From assembly GCA_964019335.1 (NCBI GenBank), contig OZ025751.1, positions 186,001 to 250,000 of the forward strand: a stretch of 64,000 bases of DNA, written 5' to 3'. Every line of letters starts with the position of its first letter. Position 1 is the first letter of the stretch. The position numbers and the translations under genes were made by a program. The notes below the pieces were generated by a model that worked only from the letters and a program-made list of their open reading frames with translations, had not been told where the DNA came from and did not search any database. Positions 1 to 10,088 of this stretch are shown here, piece after piece. The DNA comes from Diplonema japonicum. Taxonomy: Eukaryota > Euglenozoa > Diplonemea > Diplonemida > Diplonemidae.

Positions 1-281
1 TTTGCCACACTGGGCTTCCTAACCAGCTTAGTGACGTGCACCAAATGCGTGTACCGCTTGACGTCCCCGTTCTTCTTGTTCACCATGATCAGTCTCTTGT
101 AGCTCAGGATTATTAACCTGGCCTGTCTCGAGTCCCTGCTGCTCACTTTGTCCACATCACTAATAAAATACACCCCTGAGTTGTCAGCAGCTGTTGCCTG
201 TAGGTAGTTGGCATACGAGGGGTACTGACTAGATGTCGCGAAGGGCATCCCTGTTACAGGACACACGCTGGGGTCACCCAT
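1..281 (-). CDS. Unknown protein, N-terminal part (cut by window edge)
   Basis: The minus strand is open for 93 codons from an ATG at 279-281 to the left edge, so the 3' part lies outside the window. The protein starts MGDPSVCPVTGMPFATSSQY. A later stretch, KRLIMVNKKNGDVKRYTHL, alternates hydrophobic and basic residues and could be part of a PH-like beta fold, but that is only a guess. I do not recognise a family. Codon use resembles the neighbouring minus-strand genes, which supports a real gene. Confidence 0.55.
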   Translation of the reverse strand, partial: MGDPSVCPVTGMPFATSSQYPSYANYLQATAADNSGVYFISDVDKVSSRDSRQARLIILSYKRLIMVNKKNGDVKRYTHLVHVTKLVRKPSVA

Positions 282-377
282 ATTATTTTACAACCCCCCC
301 CTCCACACCGCCCCTCGCCTCCGCTTTGCAATGTTTTTTGTTTAGTGGGGAAAAAAAAAAAAGAAGAAAAAGGAATT

Positions 378-1805
378 TTATGTAGGTTGTTTGTGCTTCC
401 TTCTCGAGACTCCTTCAGGGAAAAGGTTTGGATACGCCAGCTTCGCCAGCCTGGGATCCACCTTGGTGAGGAATTCAGCTTCTTTCAATCGCTCTTCTGT
501 GTAACGCGACAGGTATTTCTCTTCTTGTTCACGGGGGGGCAGCCTCCACGAGGCCAGCTCTTCTTGTTGGGTAAGGTACGCCAGCTGCAGCAAATGAGAG
601 AGCTGTGAAAAGGGAGCCATCCTTGGGACAGGCCCTGGGTTGGCCGATAATTTGTAATCGGAAAGCACGCTCGACAGAGCACGCTTGATCTGAAACATCT
701 TGCAGGAAAATAAAAGGTACCCCGCGCCGAGTGAGCTGTCAAGCTTCTTCCTCGTCTCGACCTCCATTTTGTTGAGGAACATGAGGGAAAGCGCCTTGAA
801 ACTTCGGAACCTGTACAGGGATTTCATAATGAACTTCTTGCAGATTGCACTACGGCGGGCAAACTGCCTGACTCGGAGGATTATGTTCGTCCTCATGCCG
901 TGCAGCGCGTGCTTCACAACGAAAATAATTTCGTTCAACTGAGAATCAGACATGAACAGCGCGGGAAAGGTGGCAGGATTCCGTTTAATAGGTGCCGTGA
1001 ATTTTTGTCTACATTTTGACAGAACGACTGCCTGCCGCATATGTCGTCTGACAGCGTTGGCCATAACGGTTCCCATCGTGTATTCCAATACCTTCTTAAA
1101 GGTCTCGAGGGCTCTGTGGTGCACCAGCGTGGTGCGCCATTTTTCAGACACCTCTTGTTGTACCTCGATTTGTTTCGCCTTTTCCAACTCCACCGCAATG
1201 CGTTTTGCCCTGTCTGCTAAAAGCTCCGTTCTTTCTGCGTGGTTTCGGTCCAAAAGCTGCTTCTGCGTCGCAACACGGTTCAGCCGCTCGGCTGGGGACT
1301 GTTGTTGTTGTTGTTGTTTGCGTTCCTTGGGCAGCCTCCTCGGTATTTTTGGTACGATTTTGTTCTGGATTCGGGTTGTTGTTGTTGTGTCCATTAGGTA
1401 TTTCAGCTTGGTGTTGACAACTGCCTTTGCGAGGGTTGCTCTTGTCATGCCAGGTGCGAATTTGTACACTGCATCGCCTAAGCCGAAGTAGGTGAAACGG
1501 TCGTTTTTTGTTTTTCTCAGTTTTTTCGGTTTCGTGAGTTTGATGTTCTCCTGTAATCGTTTGTGGATCTCTTTCACGCAGGTCATGCGGTTGTCGATGT
1601 AGTCCCACCCTTCCACGATGCCGAGGTGGTCCTTGAGGTCTTCTCGGCGGGGCAGATCGTTTTCTGTGACATCGTTGTGCATCATCGCCTTCACTTCTTC
1701 GTTCCTGCATTGTGTCAGCCTGCTCAACCCTCGCGCGGGTTTTTCTTCGAGCCCCCAATCCACAGAGAAGTCCAACGAGATGTCACCGCATGTCACCGAT
1801 GACAT
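378..1805 (-). CDS. Unknown basic, helix-rich protein (475 aa)
   Basis: A single uninterrupted frame of 475 codons, starting MSSVTCGDIS and ending at 378. The N-terminal third is mixed, the middle (about residues 150-230) is highly charged and predicted helical with a short poly-Gln run, and the C-terminal half is rich in R/K/F/L helices. There is no signal peptide, membrane segment or catalytic motif that I recognise. Only about 100 bp separate it from the partial gene to its left, consistent with tight packing in one transcription unit. A cytoskeletal or ciliary role is possible because CFAP58 occurs elsewhere in the window, but nothing in this protein shows it. Confidence 0.65.
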   Translation of the reverse strand: MSSVTCGDISLDFSVDWGLEEKPARGLSRLTQCRNEEVKAMMHNDVTENDLPRREDLKDHLGIVEGWDYIDNRMTCVKEIHKRLQENIKLTKPKKLRKTKNDRFTYFGLGDAVYKFAPGMTRATLAKAVVNTKLKYLMDTTTTTRIQNKIVPKIPRRLPKERKQQQQQQSPAERLNRVATQKQLLDRNHAERTELLADRAKRIAVELEKAKQIEVQQEVSEKWRTTLVHHRALETFKKVLEYTMGTVMANAVRRHMRQAVVLSKCRQKFTAPIKRNPATFPALFMSDSQLNEIIFVVKHALHGMRTNIILRVRQFARRSAICKKFIMKSLYRFRSFKALSLMFLNKMEVETRKKLDSSLGAGYLLFSCKMFQIKRALSSVLSDYKLSANPGPVPRMAPFSQLSHLLQLAYLTQQEELASWRLPPREQEEKYLSRYTEERLKEAEFLTKVDPRLAKLAYPNLFPEGVSRRKHKQPT

Positions 1806-1888
1806 TTCACACCAGCTTCTCTCCTCCTTTTGTTTTTTTTTTTGTTAATATTTTTTGTTCTTTAACTAGAAACGAAGGGTGGGTTGGG

Positions 1889-1976
1889 GTGGGGGGGGGG
1901 GGGGGGGGAAAGCAGGGAGGGGGGGAAAAAAAAGGGAGGAAAAAGGGTGGAAATCCTGTCCCCTTTTTTTCTTTTT

Positions 1977-2034
<58 letters not shown>
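1889..2034. repeat. Poly-G run and (CT)n microsatellite
   Basis: A long G run near 1889-1909 is followed by A/G-rich DNA and an uninterrupted CT dinucleotide array at about 1982-2034. It lies between two minus-strand genes, where GA on the sense strand would fall in an untranslated region. Confidence 0.9.
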
Positions 2035-2037
<3 letters not shown>

Positions 2038-2477
2038 CGCGCGTCGTTTGTAACTATTTCTTTTCTTCGTTTTTCTTTTTTCTTCTTTTTCGTTCCGATG
2101 TAAATATACTGCATTCGAGTCAGCCGGTAAATCCGCATTGTCACTTCTTCTTCTTCTTCAGCAGTAGGAACTGATTGGTGGTAAGTAGGTGGTGGAGGTG
2201 TGCCGTACTGAGCCGTAGTCGTTGGGGTACAGAAAAATTTAAACCCATACCTATCAGGGAATTTTTTTTTGGGGGGGAGGGGGGGATGAGGGGAGAGGAC
2301 TGAAAAGAAAAACGGCGACGGTTTACATTTTTTTTTCCCTCACCCCATCCACCCCTCCTATTTTGTTCATGTGAAAGTTAATGACAAAATGAAAAAAAAA
2401 GAGGGGGTGAATAGATTATACACCAAGTGCACACTTAGTTTTAAAAAACTAGAAGGAAGAAGAAAAAAAAAACACAC
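2035..2477. other. Intergenic DNA without a recognisable gene
   Basis: Low-complexity DNA with T, A and G runs. It probably holds the 3' end of the gene to the right and the 5' leader of the gene to the left. No coding stretch or RNA gene could be supported. Confidence 0.6.
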
Positions 2478-2525
2478 TTATTCGCTCGCTACTTCGGCTT
2501 GAGCTTCTTCTTCATCCACAAACTG

Positions 2526-2558
<33 letters not shown>

Positions 2559-2997
2559 AGAAGACATAAAAATAATGTTCCATACCCTTTCCTCTGTGCT
2601 GAAGGTACTATAGTTCAAAGGATGTGTTTTGGTGTACAACCCGTTCAGGGTGGTGAGATCGAGCGCGTCGCCATAGGTTCGTTGCTTGTCTAAGCAAAGC
2701 AACTGCTGAGCAAGCTGTGTTTTTTTTTTTTTTTTTTTTTTTTAAATCGATTTTAATTCGAAGAAAAACTACATACCCACTCCCTGGACAAATTGTTATT
2801 TGTGCTGGTGAGGCCTCTTGGTCTATCGAAGTACTGGAAAGTGTCGTATAAAGACTGCACTCTGAAACCCCGTTTTTTCTTCTCCGGCTCCTTCTTGGCA
2901 TCTGCAGCCTCGTTTGCCATGAGACGGGCTACTTCAGCCTTCTCTTGGGCTTCCAGCGCTTTAAGCGCAGCTTGACGTTCAGCATCGCTCTGTGTGT

Positions 2998-3036
<39 letters not shown>

Positions 3037-4606
3037 CCCTCTCAAACCTCTTTTTTATCTTCGTCGGTCTTGCCAACGTCCTCCGCTTCCCAGACTTTTT
3101 TCAACTCCTCTATCTTAATTGCTTTCCGTTTCCTGCAGCTTTCTTCCTCCTCTTCTCGCTTCCGTTTGCGGCTGGATTCTTCTTCCTGGGGGAGGGAGAG
3201 AATTTAAAAAAAAAAAAATGACTATTTACTAAATAAAAATCAGATTACCTGATTTTTACGAGGGATTTTTTTTTTTTTCACGAGTAGTTGAAAAATTGCT
3301 CAGCGTAAAAATCAGATTTTACTTTACATTTATGGTCCACTATATTTTTACACGTGAACGGTAAAGTGATTTCTGATTTTTATGGCTCTTTAGAAATTTC
3401 CTCTTGTAACTTTACAAAATTAAGTAAAAATACAAAAAAACTCAAATTAACATGCAAACTCCCAGAGCGAAAGCCGCAAAAAAAAAAAAACTCCACACCT
3501 GTCTCCTCTTAGTCTCTTCCAACTTCCTTCTCGCCTCCGCCTGCTTTGCATGGAGCGTGTCTGCAAGTTTTGTCGCGAACTCGCGTTTCAACCATTCATC
3601 GAAAATATCAACAGCGGTGCAGAGCTCAATGGTTTCGGTGCTTGTGTTCCCCGCAAGGTTGTACTCGTGTAGGGTTGCTGCGGGTATTTTTTTTTTTTTT
3701 TTTTCTTCACACACCCATTGCGATTTTTGTAGGGACGATGGAGCTGACTTGTTTTTCCGACGTTCTCGTAACGGTTTTTGTAACGGTTTTCGTTTCGGGG
3801 ACTTCTTCGGTGGTCTGGTCAGCGCCTTCCGTGCTGTCTTCTGCTTTTCTACTGTTCACGATTTCTGTTCGTTCCTCCTCGCTGAGCGGAATCTGTTCTG
3901 TCTCTTCCTCTTCAAGCTGTTCCACAACGGTCTTGACCTGCGGGTTTATCTGCAGATCAGGGACACCCCAAAGATGCGGGAAAAACACAACCGTGTCAGG
4001 CTTGCCGTCGTACTGAATCTCCCCGAGTTTTGTCCATTTTGAAACCAGCGACAAATCGAGGCCGGATTGGGTTTTTACAATATCGATCAGGTTGGAGATG
4101 AGGGCGGAGTCGGCAGCGTTTTCCATAATCCCCCCGTATAGGGTGAGCATGCGGGATTCGGATGGGATCGACGCGCCGATGATGTCAAGCCGTCTGAGGA
4201 CGTGCTTTAGGTCTCTCTGAGGGGACTGGGCGGTGATGCCTGTTGTGAGGAAAACCCGGACGTTCACCAGATTGTCCTCTGAGGTTGGTTTTGAGATTTC
4301 TTTGAAGGCGACGCCTTCATCGTTGACAGTCAGCTCTGCGGCCTCGTGTACCCTGCACTCTAGTGTGCCGTCTTCTGCGTTTACCCATTCTGCCGAGACG
4401 CCGATCATATCTTCGTTGAAGTACTTTCTGTGGGGGTTTCTCGCCTTGTGTTCCTGGATGGACCGGTACTTTGTGCTGAAGGGCAGCAGCGGCACCAACA
4501 GATCCGACTGCCGCAGCGCCGGGGCCCCGCTGCCTGTGCGGTTGCCCCCTTTTGAACCCGTCCCTGATTTTCCCCCGCTTCCTTTACTCGGGCCATTTCG
4601 GTAGGA

Positions 4607-4609
<3 letters not shown>
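2478..4609 (-). CDS. CCAR/DBC1-like protein with inactive Nudix-like domain (six exons)
   Basis: Six exons on the minus strand: 3715-4609, 3499-3677, 3048-3185, 2777-2989, 2586-2714 and 2478-2522. Together they give 533 codons with phase kept across every join. Introns are 37, 313, 62, 62 and 63 nt; all but the 313-nt one are essentially homopolymer. Exon 1 carries the family signal: TQSGLDLSLVSKWTKLGEI followed by VVFFPHLWGVPDL matches the DBC1 domain of CCAR1/CCAR2 (SGIDLS..TQWYRFAEIRY..TVV.FFPDVW). Exon 2 (IFDEWLKREFATKLADTL) resembles the segment after that domain. A Lys/Glu-rich coiled coil and an EF-hand-like end (FQYFDRPRGLTS) follow. In animals CCAR proteins are nuclear regulators of deacetylases, transcription and splicing. 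The same role here is inference. Confidence 0.6.
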
Positions 4610-4639
<30 letters not shown>

Positions 4640-5508
4640 CAGACCACCATCTAAGAGTTGGGAGGGGGTGTGAATTCATTGTGGAATTTCTTTTTTTCTC
4701 AAAATAAAAAAAATGTGGAATCAAAGGGAAAAAAAAAAGAAGAAACACTTTAAAAATAAAAATTTGGGGGGGGGACGAAAAATCCGTGGAGAAAAGAAGA
4801 GGGCGGGGTAAAAAAAAAAAAATATCTGGGGACATTCCCCCATCTTGATAAGAAAGACGAATTCAAAGAAGAAGATATGGTGCTCAGGGAAGGAAAAAAA
4901 AAAAAAAAAACCAATAGAGAGAAAGGAAAACAGGGCTCCGGTACAACAAAAAAAAATTAACTTCCTTCGTTTTTTTTTTTTTCCCCTCTTCTTTTTCGTA
5001 TTCCCCCACACTAATGGCAGTCTCTTGCAAGACTTTTAAAAAAGAATAAAGGATGAAAAAAAAGAAGTGGGGGGGGGGGGGGGGAAATGACAAAAAAAAT
5101 GGTAGGAAAGTCACATCGTGGTAGTTTATGAAGAATAAAAAAATAAAGGAGAGATAGGGATTAAATCAGAAAAAGAAAAAAAAGTAAAGAAAAATAAAAA
5201 ATAAAAATAAAAAGGAAATTCATTTCCTTTCTTTTTGTTTTTTTATTTCCTTGTTTTCTGACTCTTCCCCCCCCCTTTCTCCTTTAACGGGGTTATTATA
5301 AATATTTCCCTCCCTTCTCACCACCCCACCCTCTTCAAGGTGAAAAAAAAAGCCCAAAGAAAAAAATGAGAAAGAAAAAAAAAACCGGGGGGGGAAAAAA
5401 TACAAGTAAAACAAAAAAAACAAAAAAAAGCCCTGTATCTCTCTATGTCCCTGTTTCCGCTATTTTTTAATTTTCTTTTTTTTTTTTTATTCTCGTCAAT
5501 TTTTTTTT
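4610..5508. other. Intergenic, homopolymer-rich DNA
   Basis: About 900 bp of A, T and G runs between the CCAR-like and COX5B-like genes. Nothing beyond untranslated and spacer sequence is visible. Confidence 0.6.
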
Positions 5509-5784
5509 CTAGTACAGCATCACCTCCACACCACGGTCGAGCCATTCCTCAATGAGCTCCTCGACCTTTTTTTTTTTTCAAGAAAAAATTTTTTTTAATT
5601 CGATACCTCCTCGTACAACAATGGCTGGCGGAAACGGGGGTGGTCGGGCCAGTTCCTCGGGCAGTCAGGGTCAAGCACAACATCTTCAACACACTTTGCG
5701 TAGAAGTGCTGCCCACAGTCAGAGCACATCATAGTCGTGTTGCCCCAGATACGGAAGTAGCGAGCACACTTACCCATGTTGGCT

Positions 5785-5815
<31 letters not shown>

Positions 5816-6153
5816 CTTTTTTTTCCATACGTGAGCAGTCACCAGAGCATGCGAAGTAGTGCTCATCATCCTCACTCCCAGAGAAGTAAAGCACAACGGG
5901 GTTGTGCTTCGTGCCGTTGAGCTCCTCATACAGGTGGCCCACACCAACGTACGGCCTGTATAATAAAAACATGATGTGGTTGGGGGAATATCAACATACA
6001 GCTGGTTGTACTCTTCTTGTTCGTGCTCGTTGGGGAGCCACACGTTACCTTTGGTGTCCCACCTCCAAGCCTCTGCGGGCCTCTCAACCTCAAGCCTCTT
6101 CCTTCTGTTTGATTTAAGAGCGTCCGTCCAAGGGTACTGGGTGTGCACTGTGT

Positions 6154-6197
<44 letters not shown>

Positions 6198-6314
6198 ACT
6201 CCAGGGAAACAGAGACCACGGCCTCCAGAAAGCCTTGTCCGCCCTCTGCTTGAAGTTCGGGGACCTCAGAGGGTAGTGGTGCATGAGGGCTACGCCCGTC
6301 CTCTTCATTGCCAT
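5509..6314 (-). CDS. Probable cytochrome c oxidase subunit Vb-like zinc protein (five exons)
   Basis: Exons 6200-6314, 6000-6147, 5831-5955, 5607-5782 and 5509-5565 join to 207 codons. Introns are 52, 44, 48 and 41 nt. All start GTAT; three end CAG and one AAG, and three hold long A runs on the sense strand. The core reads NGTKHNPVVLYFSG, then a CSGDC pair, RIWG, and MCSDCGQHFYAKC. This matches the COX5B layout (GTKENP, Cys pair, WF.L..G, C..CG..F). The Cys pairs would bind the structural zinc on the matrix side of complex IV. An aromatic/basic N-terminal part (WRPWSLFPW) is longer than usual. The family call rests on a short core. Another mitochondrial zinc-ribbon protein is the main alternative. 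Confidence 0.5.
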
Positions 6315-6460
6315 TTTCCTACCTTCTTCCCTGAAGAGCGAGATGGTGGATATGCAAAAAAAAATCGGGGGTATTGCGGAAAAAAAAATAGACAGCAGGG
6401 CGCGGGGGGGATAAGGGAAGATTGGGTCGAACAGAGAGACTAACTCACAGGGGGGGGGGG

Positions 6461-6784
6461 GGGGAAGGGAGGGGAAGGGAGGGGAAGGGAGGGGAAGGGA
6501 GGGGAAGGGAGGGGAAGGGAGGGGAAGGGAGGGGAAGGGAGGGGAAGGGAGGGGAAGGGAGGGGAAGGGAGGGGAAGGGAGGGGAAGGGAGGGGAAGGGA
6601 GGGGAAGGGAGGGGAAGGGAGGGGAAGGGAGGGGAAGGGAGGGGAAGGGAGGGGAAGGGAGGGGAAGGGAGGGGAAGGGAGGGGAAGGGAGGGGAAGGGA
6701 GGGGAAGGGAGGGGAAGGGAGGGGAAGGGAGGGGAAGGGAGGGGAAGGGAGGGGAAGGGAGGGGAAGGGAGGGGAAGGGAGGGG
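6461..6784. repeat. GGGGAAGGGA minisatellite, 32 perfect units
   Basis: The unit GGGGAAGGGA repeats 32 times without a visible error (6461-6780), preceded by a 10-G run. The purine strand is the plus strand. The G4-A2-G3-A pattern can form G-quadruplexes or triplex DNA. It lies upstream of the COX5B-like start codon in the minus-strand cluster. Confidence 0.95.
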
Positions 6785-7092
6785 TATATAAAAAAGAATA
6801 CCCATCACAACGACATAAAAAGGGAAAGATAAAAAAAAGAAAGAAAAGAAGGTTCTTTTTTGGAGGATATGGGGGAATGGGTCGTTATCCCCTTCTTTTT
6901 TTTCTGTTTTTTTTTTCTTCCCGGCTCCTGTTGCGTCATAAGTAATCAACATAACTTTTTTTCTAATAGTTTTTTTGTTGTATTAAGCTAGTCTGGGGGG
7001 AGGGGGGTAAAACTGGATAACGTGAACACACACAGTTTTGTGCTTTTTTATGGAGAACAAAAAGAACAGAAATACTGGGGGAGGGGACGAAA

Positions 7093-7138
<46 letters not shown>

Positions 7139-7380
7139 ACTCTTCCCCCCTCGAGAGGGGAGGGCATTCTTTTTTTAAATTGCTGTGAGCTCTCATTTTT
7201 TTTTTTTTTTGGTTCCTTTTCACGCATCCCTTTTCTTTGCCCCGAATTATTGTTTTTTTTTTATATTTCCCCCTCTCCCTCTTCTCTCTTTTTTTTTTTA
7301 TTATCTGTTTCTATTTTTTTTTTAATCAAATTCTATTATTTTTTTTTAAAATGTCACAAAAAAAAGGGGGATGGTAAGCA
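6785..7380. other. Intergenic DNA with long poly-A tract
   Basis: Spacer and probable 3' untranslated region of the syntaxin gene. It includes an uninterrupted run of about 40 A at 7097-7136. No gene is visible. Confidence 0.6.
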
Positions 7381-8525
7381 TTATCCCAATACAGCGATCC
7401 CAACAACTAGCCCTATAACCACCAGAATGACTAAGCATATGAACAGGTAGCACATGCGCCTGTGGAGTAAAAAAATAAAAAAAAGGAAGAAAAAAAAATG
7501 GGTGTAATAAAAGGAAGGAGAATTATTATTATTATTATTTTTATTTGAAAAGCCCAAAAAAGCCCCTGTTTATTTTATTTTATTTTTTTATCCATACTTT
7601 CGCGCTTTTTTTTGGTGCTCCCGTGCTTTCTTGACCTGTACACGGCCTTCAAAAACGTAATTTGTTGCTCTGTGCGGGGGGGAAAAAAAAAATAATTTTA
7701 CTTTCTCCCCATCTATTCCATACTTTCCAACATTATCGCTGATATTATTCAGCAATTCGCCTTGTTCCGCCACAAGCACCGCCATGTCCATGAAAATTTG
7801 GTGTAAATTCTTGAGCGCAACTTCAATATCGTGGATATCACGTCGCATTTCTACCACTTCTTCAAGGGTATTGGTGGCCATCTTTTTTTCAAGTTTTTTT
7901 TTTTTTTTTCCCATACCGCCATTTTTGCACCTGAAAAGACGCTGCTCTCGGTGCCTTGTTCAATGACCTGCTGCGCCATTTTTTCCACCTGTTCGTCGGG
8001 GAGGTGTTGGTGCGAGAATTTTGTTTTTATCCGTCTTTTGAGCGTGTCTTTGTACTTGTCCTTGTTGTGTTGTTCTACTTGTTGCAGGTTTGTCAGTGCA
8101 GACACGAACTCCTGTCGCAATAACATATGTTGGTTTTCCTGAATTCGAATTTCAGCCGGGTGCTCCGCGGCCTTTTCCTTTCGCTTGTTTGTGATATTCT
8201 GCATATCGTCTAGATGTTGCTTTATAGATGTGCTTTCTGATCCTATTTTTTCGTGGAGTGCTTGGGACTCTTCTCGGAGTGATTTCTTGCTTTGGTCATC
8301 TGTTGCACAGTGCAGCTCATTGTGGATCGCGTTCAGATCTTCCGTCCATTTTTTCATATTTTGCAGCTCTTGGTTCACCTTTACTACATATTCGTAGAAT
8401 TCATCCAGACCACCCCCTTCGGCGTCGCCGTCACCCGCCGGTCTCTCCGGTGGCAGGTCAACTGCAACATCACCCGGGCTTATCCCAGCAGATTCCCTGA
8501 AGTTCGGCAATAGATCTGCCGACAT
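7381..8525 (-). CDS. Qa-SNARE syntaxin (four exons)
   Basis: Exons 7917-8525, 7724-7881, 7598-7669 and 7381-7459 give 306 codons. All three introns (35, 54 and 138 nt) begin GTATGG. The N-terminal half is a helical Habc-type region. The SNARE motif includes LHQIFMDMAVLVAEQGELL, whose Q before GE is the Qa zero-layer glutamine. A basic linker (KKAREHQKKARK) leads to a C-terminal anchor of about 20 hydrophobic residues (CYLFICLVILVVIGLVVG) encoded by the last small exon, so the gene is incomplete without that exon. The protein drives fusion of vesicles with a target membrane, and the motif is closest to plasma-membrane type syntaxins. Which compartment it serves cannot be told from sequence. 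Confidence 0.85.
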
Positions 8526-8835
8526 TTGGGTTTTTTTTATTTTTTTTTTGTGTAAAAGGGGAAACGGTCTGGGAAAAAGAAAAAATTGAAAAAAAAAATG
8601 GAATCATCTTGGGGGAGGGGGGATAAAAAATTGACAACATAAAATAAAAAAAAAGGAAAAGAAAAAATAAATAAGGAGAGTAAAAAAAAAAAAAAATGAT
8701 TTTTTCTTCTTTTTCTCCTCTCCCCACACTTTTTTTTTTGATGCTGTATTTTTTTTTTTTTTTTTCCAGCCACCCTATTCTCCTAACATATAAAAAAAAA
8801 AAGATAAAAGTAAAAATAAAATAAAGGGGACCATC
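8526..8835. other. Intergenic DNA
   Basis: About 310 bp of A/T runs between the syntaxin and eL21 genes. Nothing is recognised in it. Confidence 0.6.
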
Positions 8836-9315
8836 TTAGACCTTGTAGGCCTTGAGGGGGTCGAAGAATTCAGGCCTGAGGTCCACGATGGTCTTGGTCT
8901 TCTTCACGATGCTAGCGGTCCTGGGGACACCGGCGGGGGTACGCTTCACCCTCTTCTTGCCGGCCTTCTGGAGGGCGATGTTGTTGGCAACACGGGCCTT
9001 AAGGTCATCCTGGCACTTCGACTTGCGAACGTGCTCCACACGCACGTTGATCCTCTTGCGGATGATACGGGGACCCACCCTCTTGTTCACGATCACACCG
9101 AGGGCACGTGGAGTCACGTTCCACACAATACCAGTCTTACCGTGGTACACCTTGTGGGGCAGCGACTTCTGGATGGCCGGATCACCCACAACGTCAACGT
9201 AGTCACCAGCCTTGAAGTTGGTCAGGTACCTGGTCAGGTTGGGCATTCCCCTCTTCTTGTACTTCTTGGAGAAGAGGTCCCTAGTACCAGCACGGTAACC
9301 ATAGGAGTGCACCAT
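8836..9315 (-). CDS. RPL21: Large-subunit ribosomal protein eL21, copy A
   Basis: Intronless 159-aa protein, the usual length for eukaryotic eL21. The start MVHSYGYRAGTRDLFSKKY and the core GDYVDVVGDPAIQKSLPHK.YHGKTG are diagnostic; the KOW-like fold is followed by a basic tail. It is a structural component of the cytosolic 60S subunit. A second copy lies 127 bp to the right with the same protein sequence. I saw only one base difference between the coding regions, a silent A/G change at the start of the TASIVKK segment. Confidence 0.97.
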   Translation of the reverse strand: MVHSYGYRAGTRDLFSKKYKKRGMPNLTRYLTNFKAGDYVDVVGDPAIQKSLPHKVYHGKTGIVWNVTPRALGVIVNKRVGPRIIRKRINVRVEHVRKSKCQDDLKARVANNIALQKAGKKRVKRTPAGVPRTASIVKKTKTIVDLRPEFFDPLKAYKV

Positions 9316-9442
9316 TTTTTCGTGTGTGGGTGGTTGTTAACTGTTTCAACGCTGGTGAATTCATTTTTTAAAGAGGGGAGCAATATGGGGGGGGGGGGAA
9401 TAAATGACGATCACAACCAGTAAAATGACTAAAAATGGATAC

Positions 9443-9922
9443 TTAGACCTTGTAGGCCTTGAGGGGGTCGAAGAATTCAGGCCTGAGGTCCACGATGGTC
9501 TTGGTCTTCTTCACGATGCTGGCGGTCCTGGGGACACCGGCGGGGGTACGCTTCACCCTCTTCTTGCCGGCCTTCTGGAGGGCGATGTTGTTGGCAACAC
9601 GGGCCTTAAGGTCATCCTGGCACTTCGACTTGCGAACGTGCTCCACACGCACGTTGATCCTCTTGCGGATGATACGGGGACCCACCCTCTTGTTCACGAT
9701 CACACCGAGGGCACGTGGAGTCACGTTCCACACAATACCAGTCTTACCGTGGTACACCTTGTGGGGCAGCGACTTCTGGATGGCCGGATCACCCACAACG
9801 TCAACGTAGTCACCAGCCTTGAAGTTGGTCAGGTACCTGGTCAGGTTGGGCATTCCCCTCTTCTTGTACTTCTTGGAGAAGAGGTCCCTAGTACCAGCAC
9901 GGTAACCATAGGAGTGCACCAT
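9443..9922 (-). CDS. RPL21: Large-subunit ribosomal protein eL21, copy B
   Basis: Same 159-aa protein as copy A, on the same strand. The repeat unit is about 607 bp from start to start, but the spacers differ, so the identity is largely confined to the coding region. That pattern fits gene conversion or selection for identical ribosomal proteins, and two copies raise dosage in a transcription system with little promoter control. The ATG is preceded on the sense strand by a run of A. Confidence 0.97.
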   Translation of the reverse strand: MVHSYGYRAGTRDLFSKKYKKRGMPNLTRYLTNFKAGDYVDVVGDPAIQKSLPHKVYHGKTGIVWNVTPRALGVIVNKRVGPRIIRKRINVRVEHVRKSKCQDDLKARVANNIALQKAGKKRVKRTPAGVPRTASIVKKTKTIVDLRPEFFDPLKAYKV

Positions 9923-10088
9923 TTTTTTTTCTTTTTTGCTTTACTAGTCTGTGTGGTAATTTTTTTTTTTTTGGATCGCACTTGTCCACGAGAAGAAGAA
10001 TACAAAAAAAAAAAAAATAGAAGGGGGTGGAATAGGATTTAAAAAAAAAAAACTACAGATTCGTACATTCCCCCCTCTCCTCTGGGGC

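Noticed and set aside
6440-6952. Long frames across the GGGGAAGGGA array (Pro/Leu/Ser- or Gly/Arg-repeat proteins)
   Set aside because: A 10-bp repeat without stops is open in several frames on both strands. There is no start context or homology.
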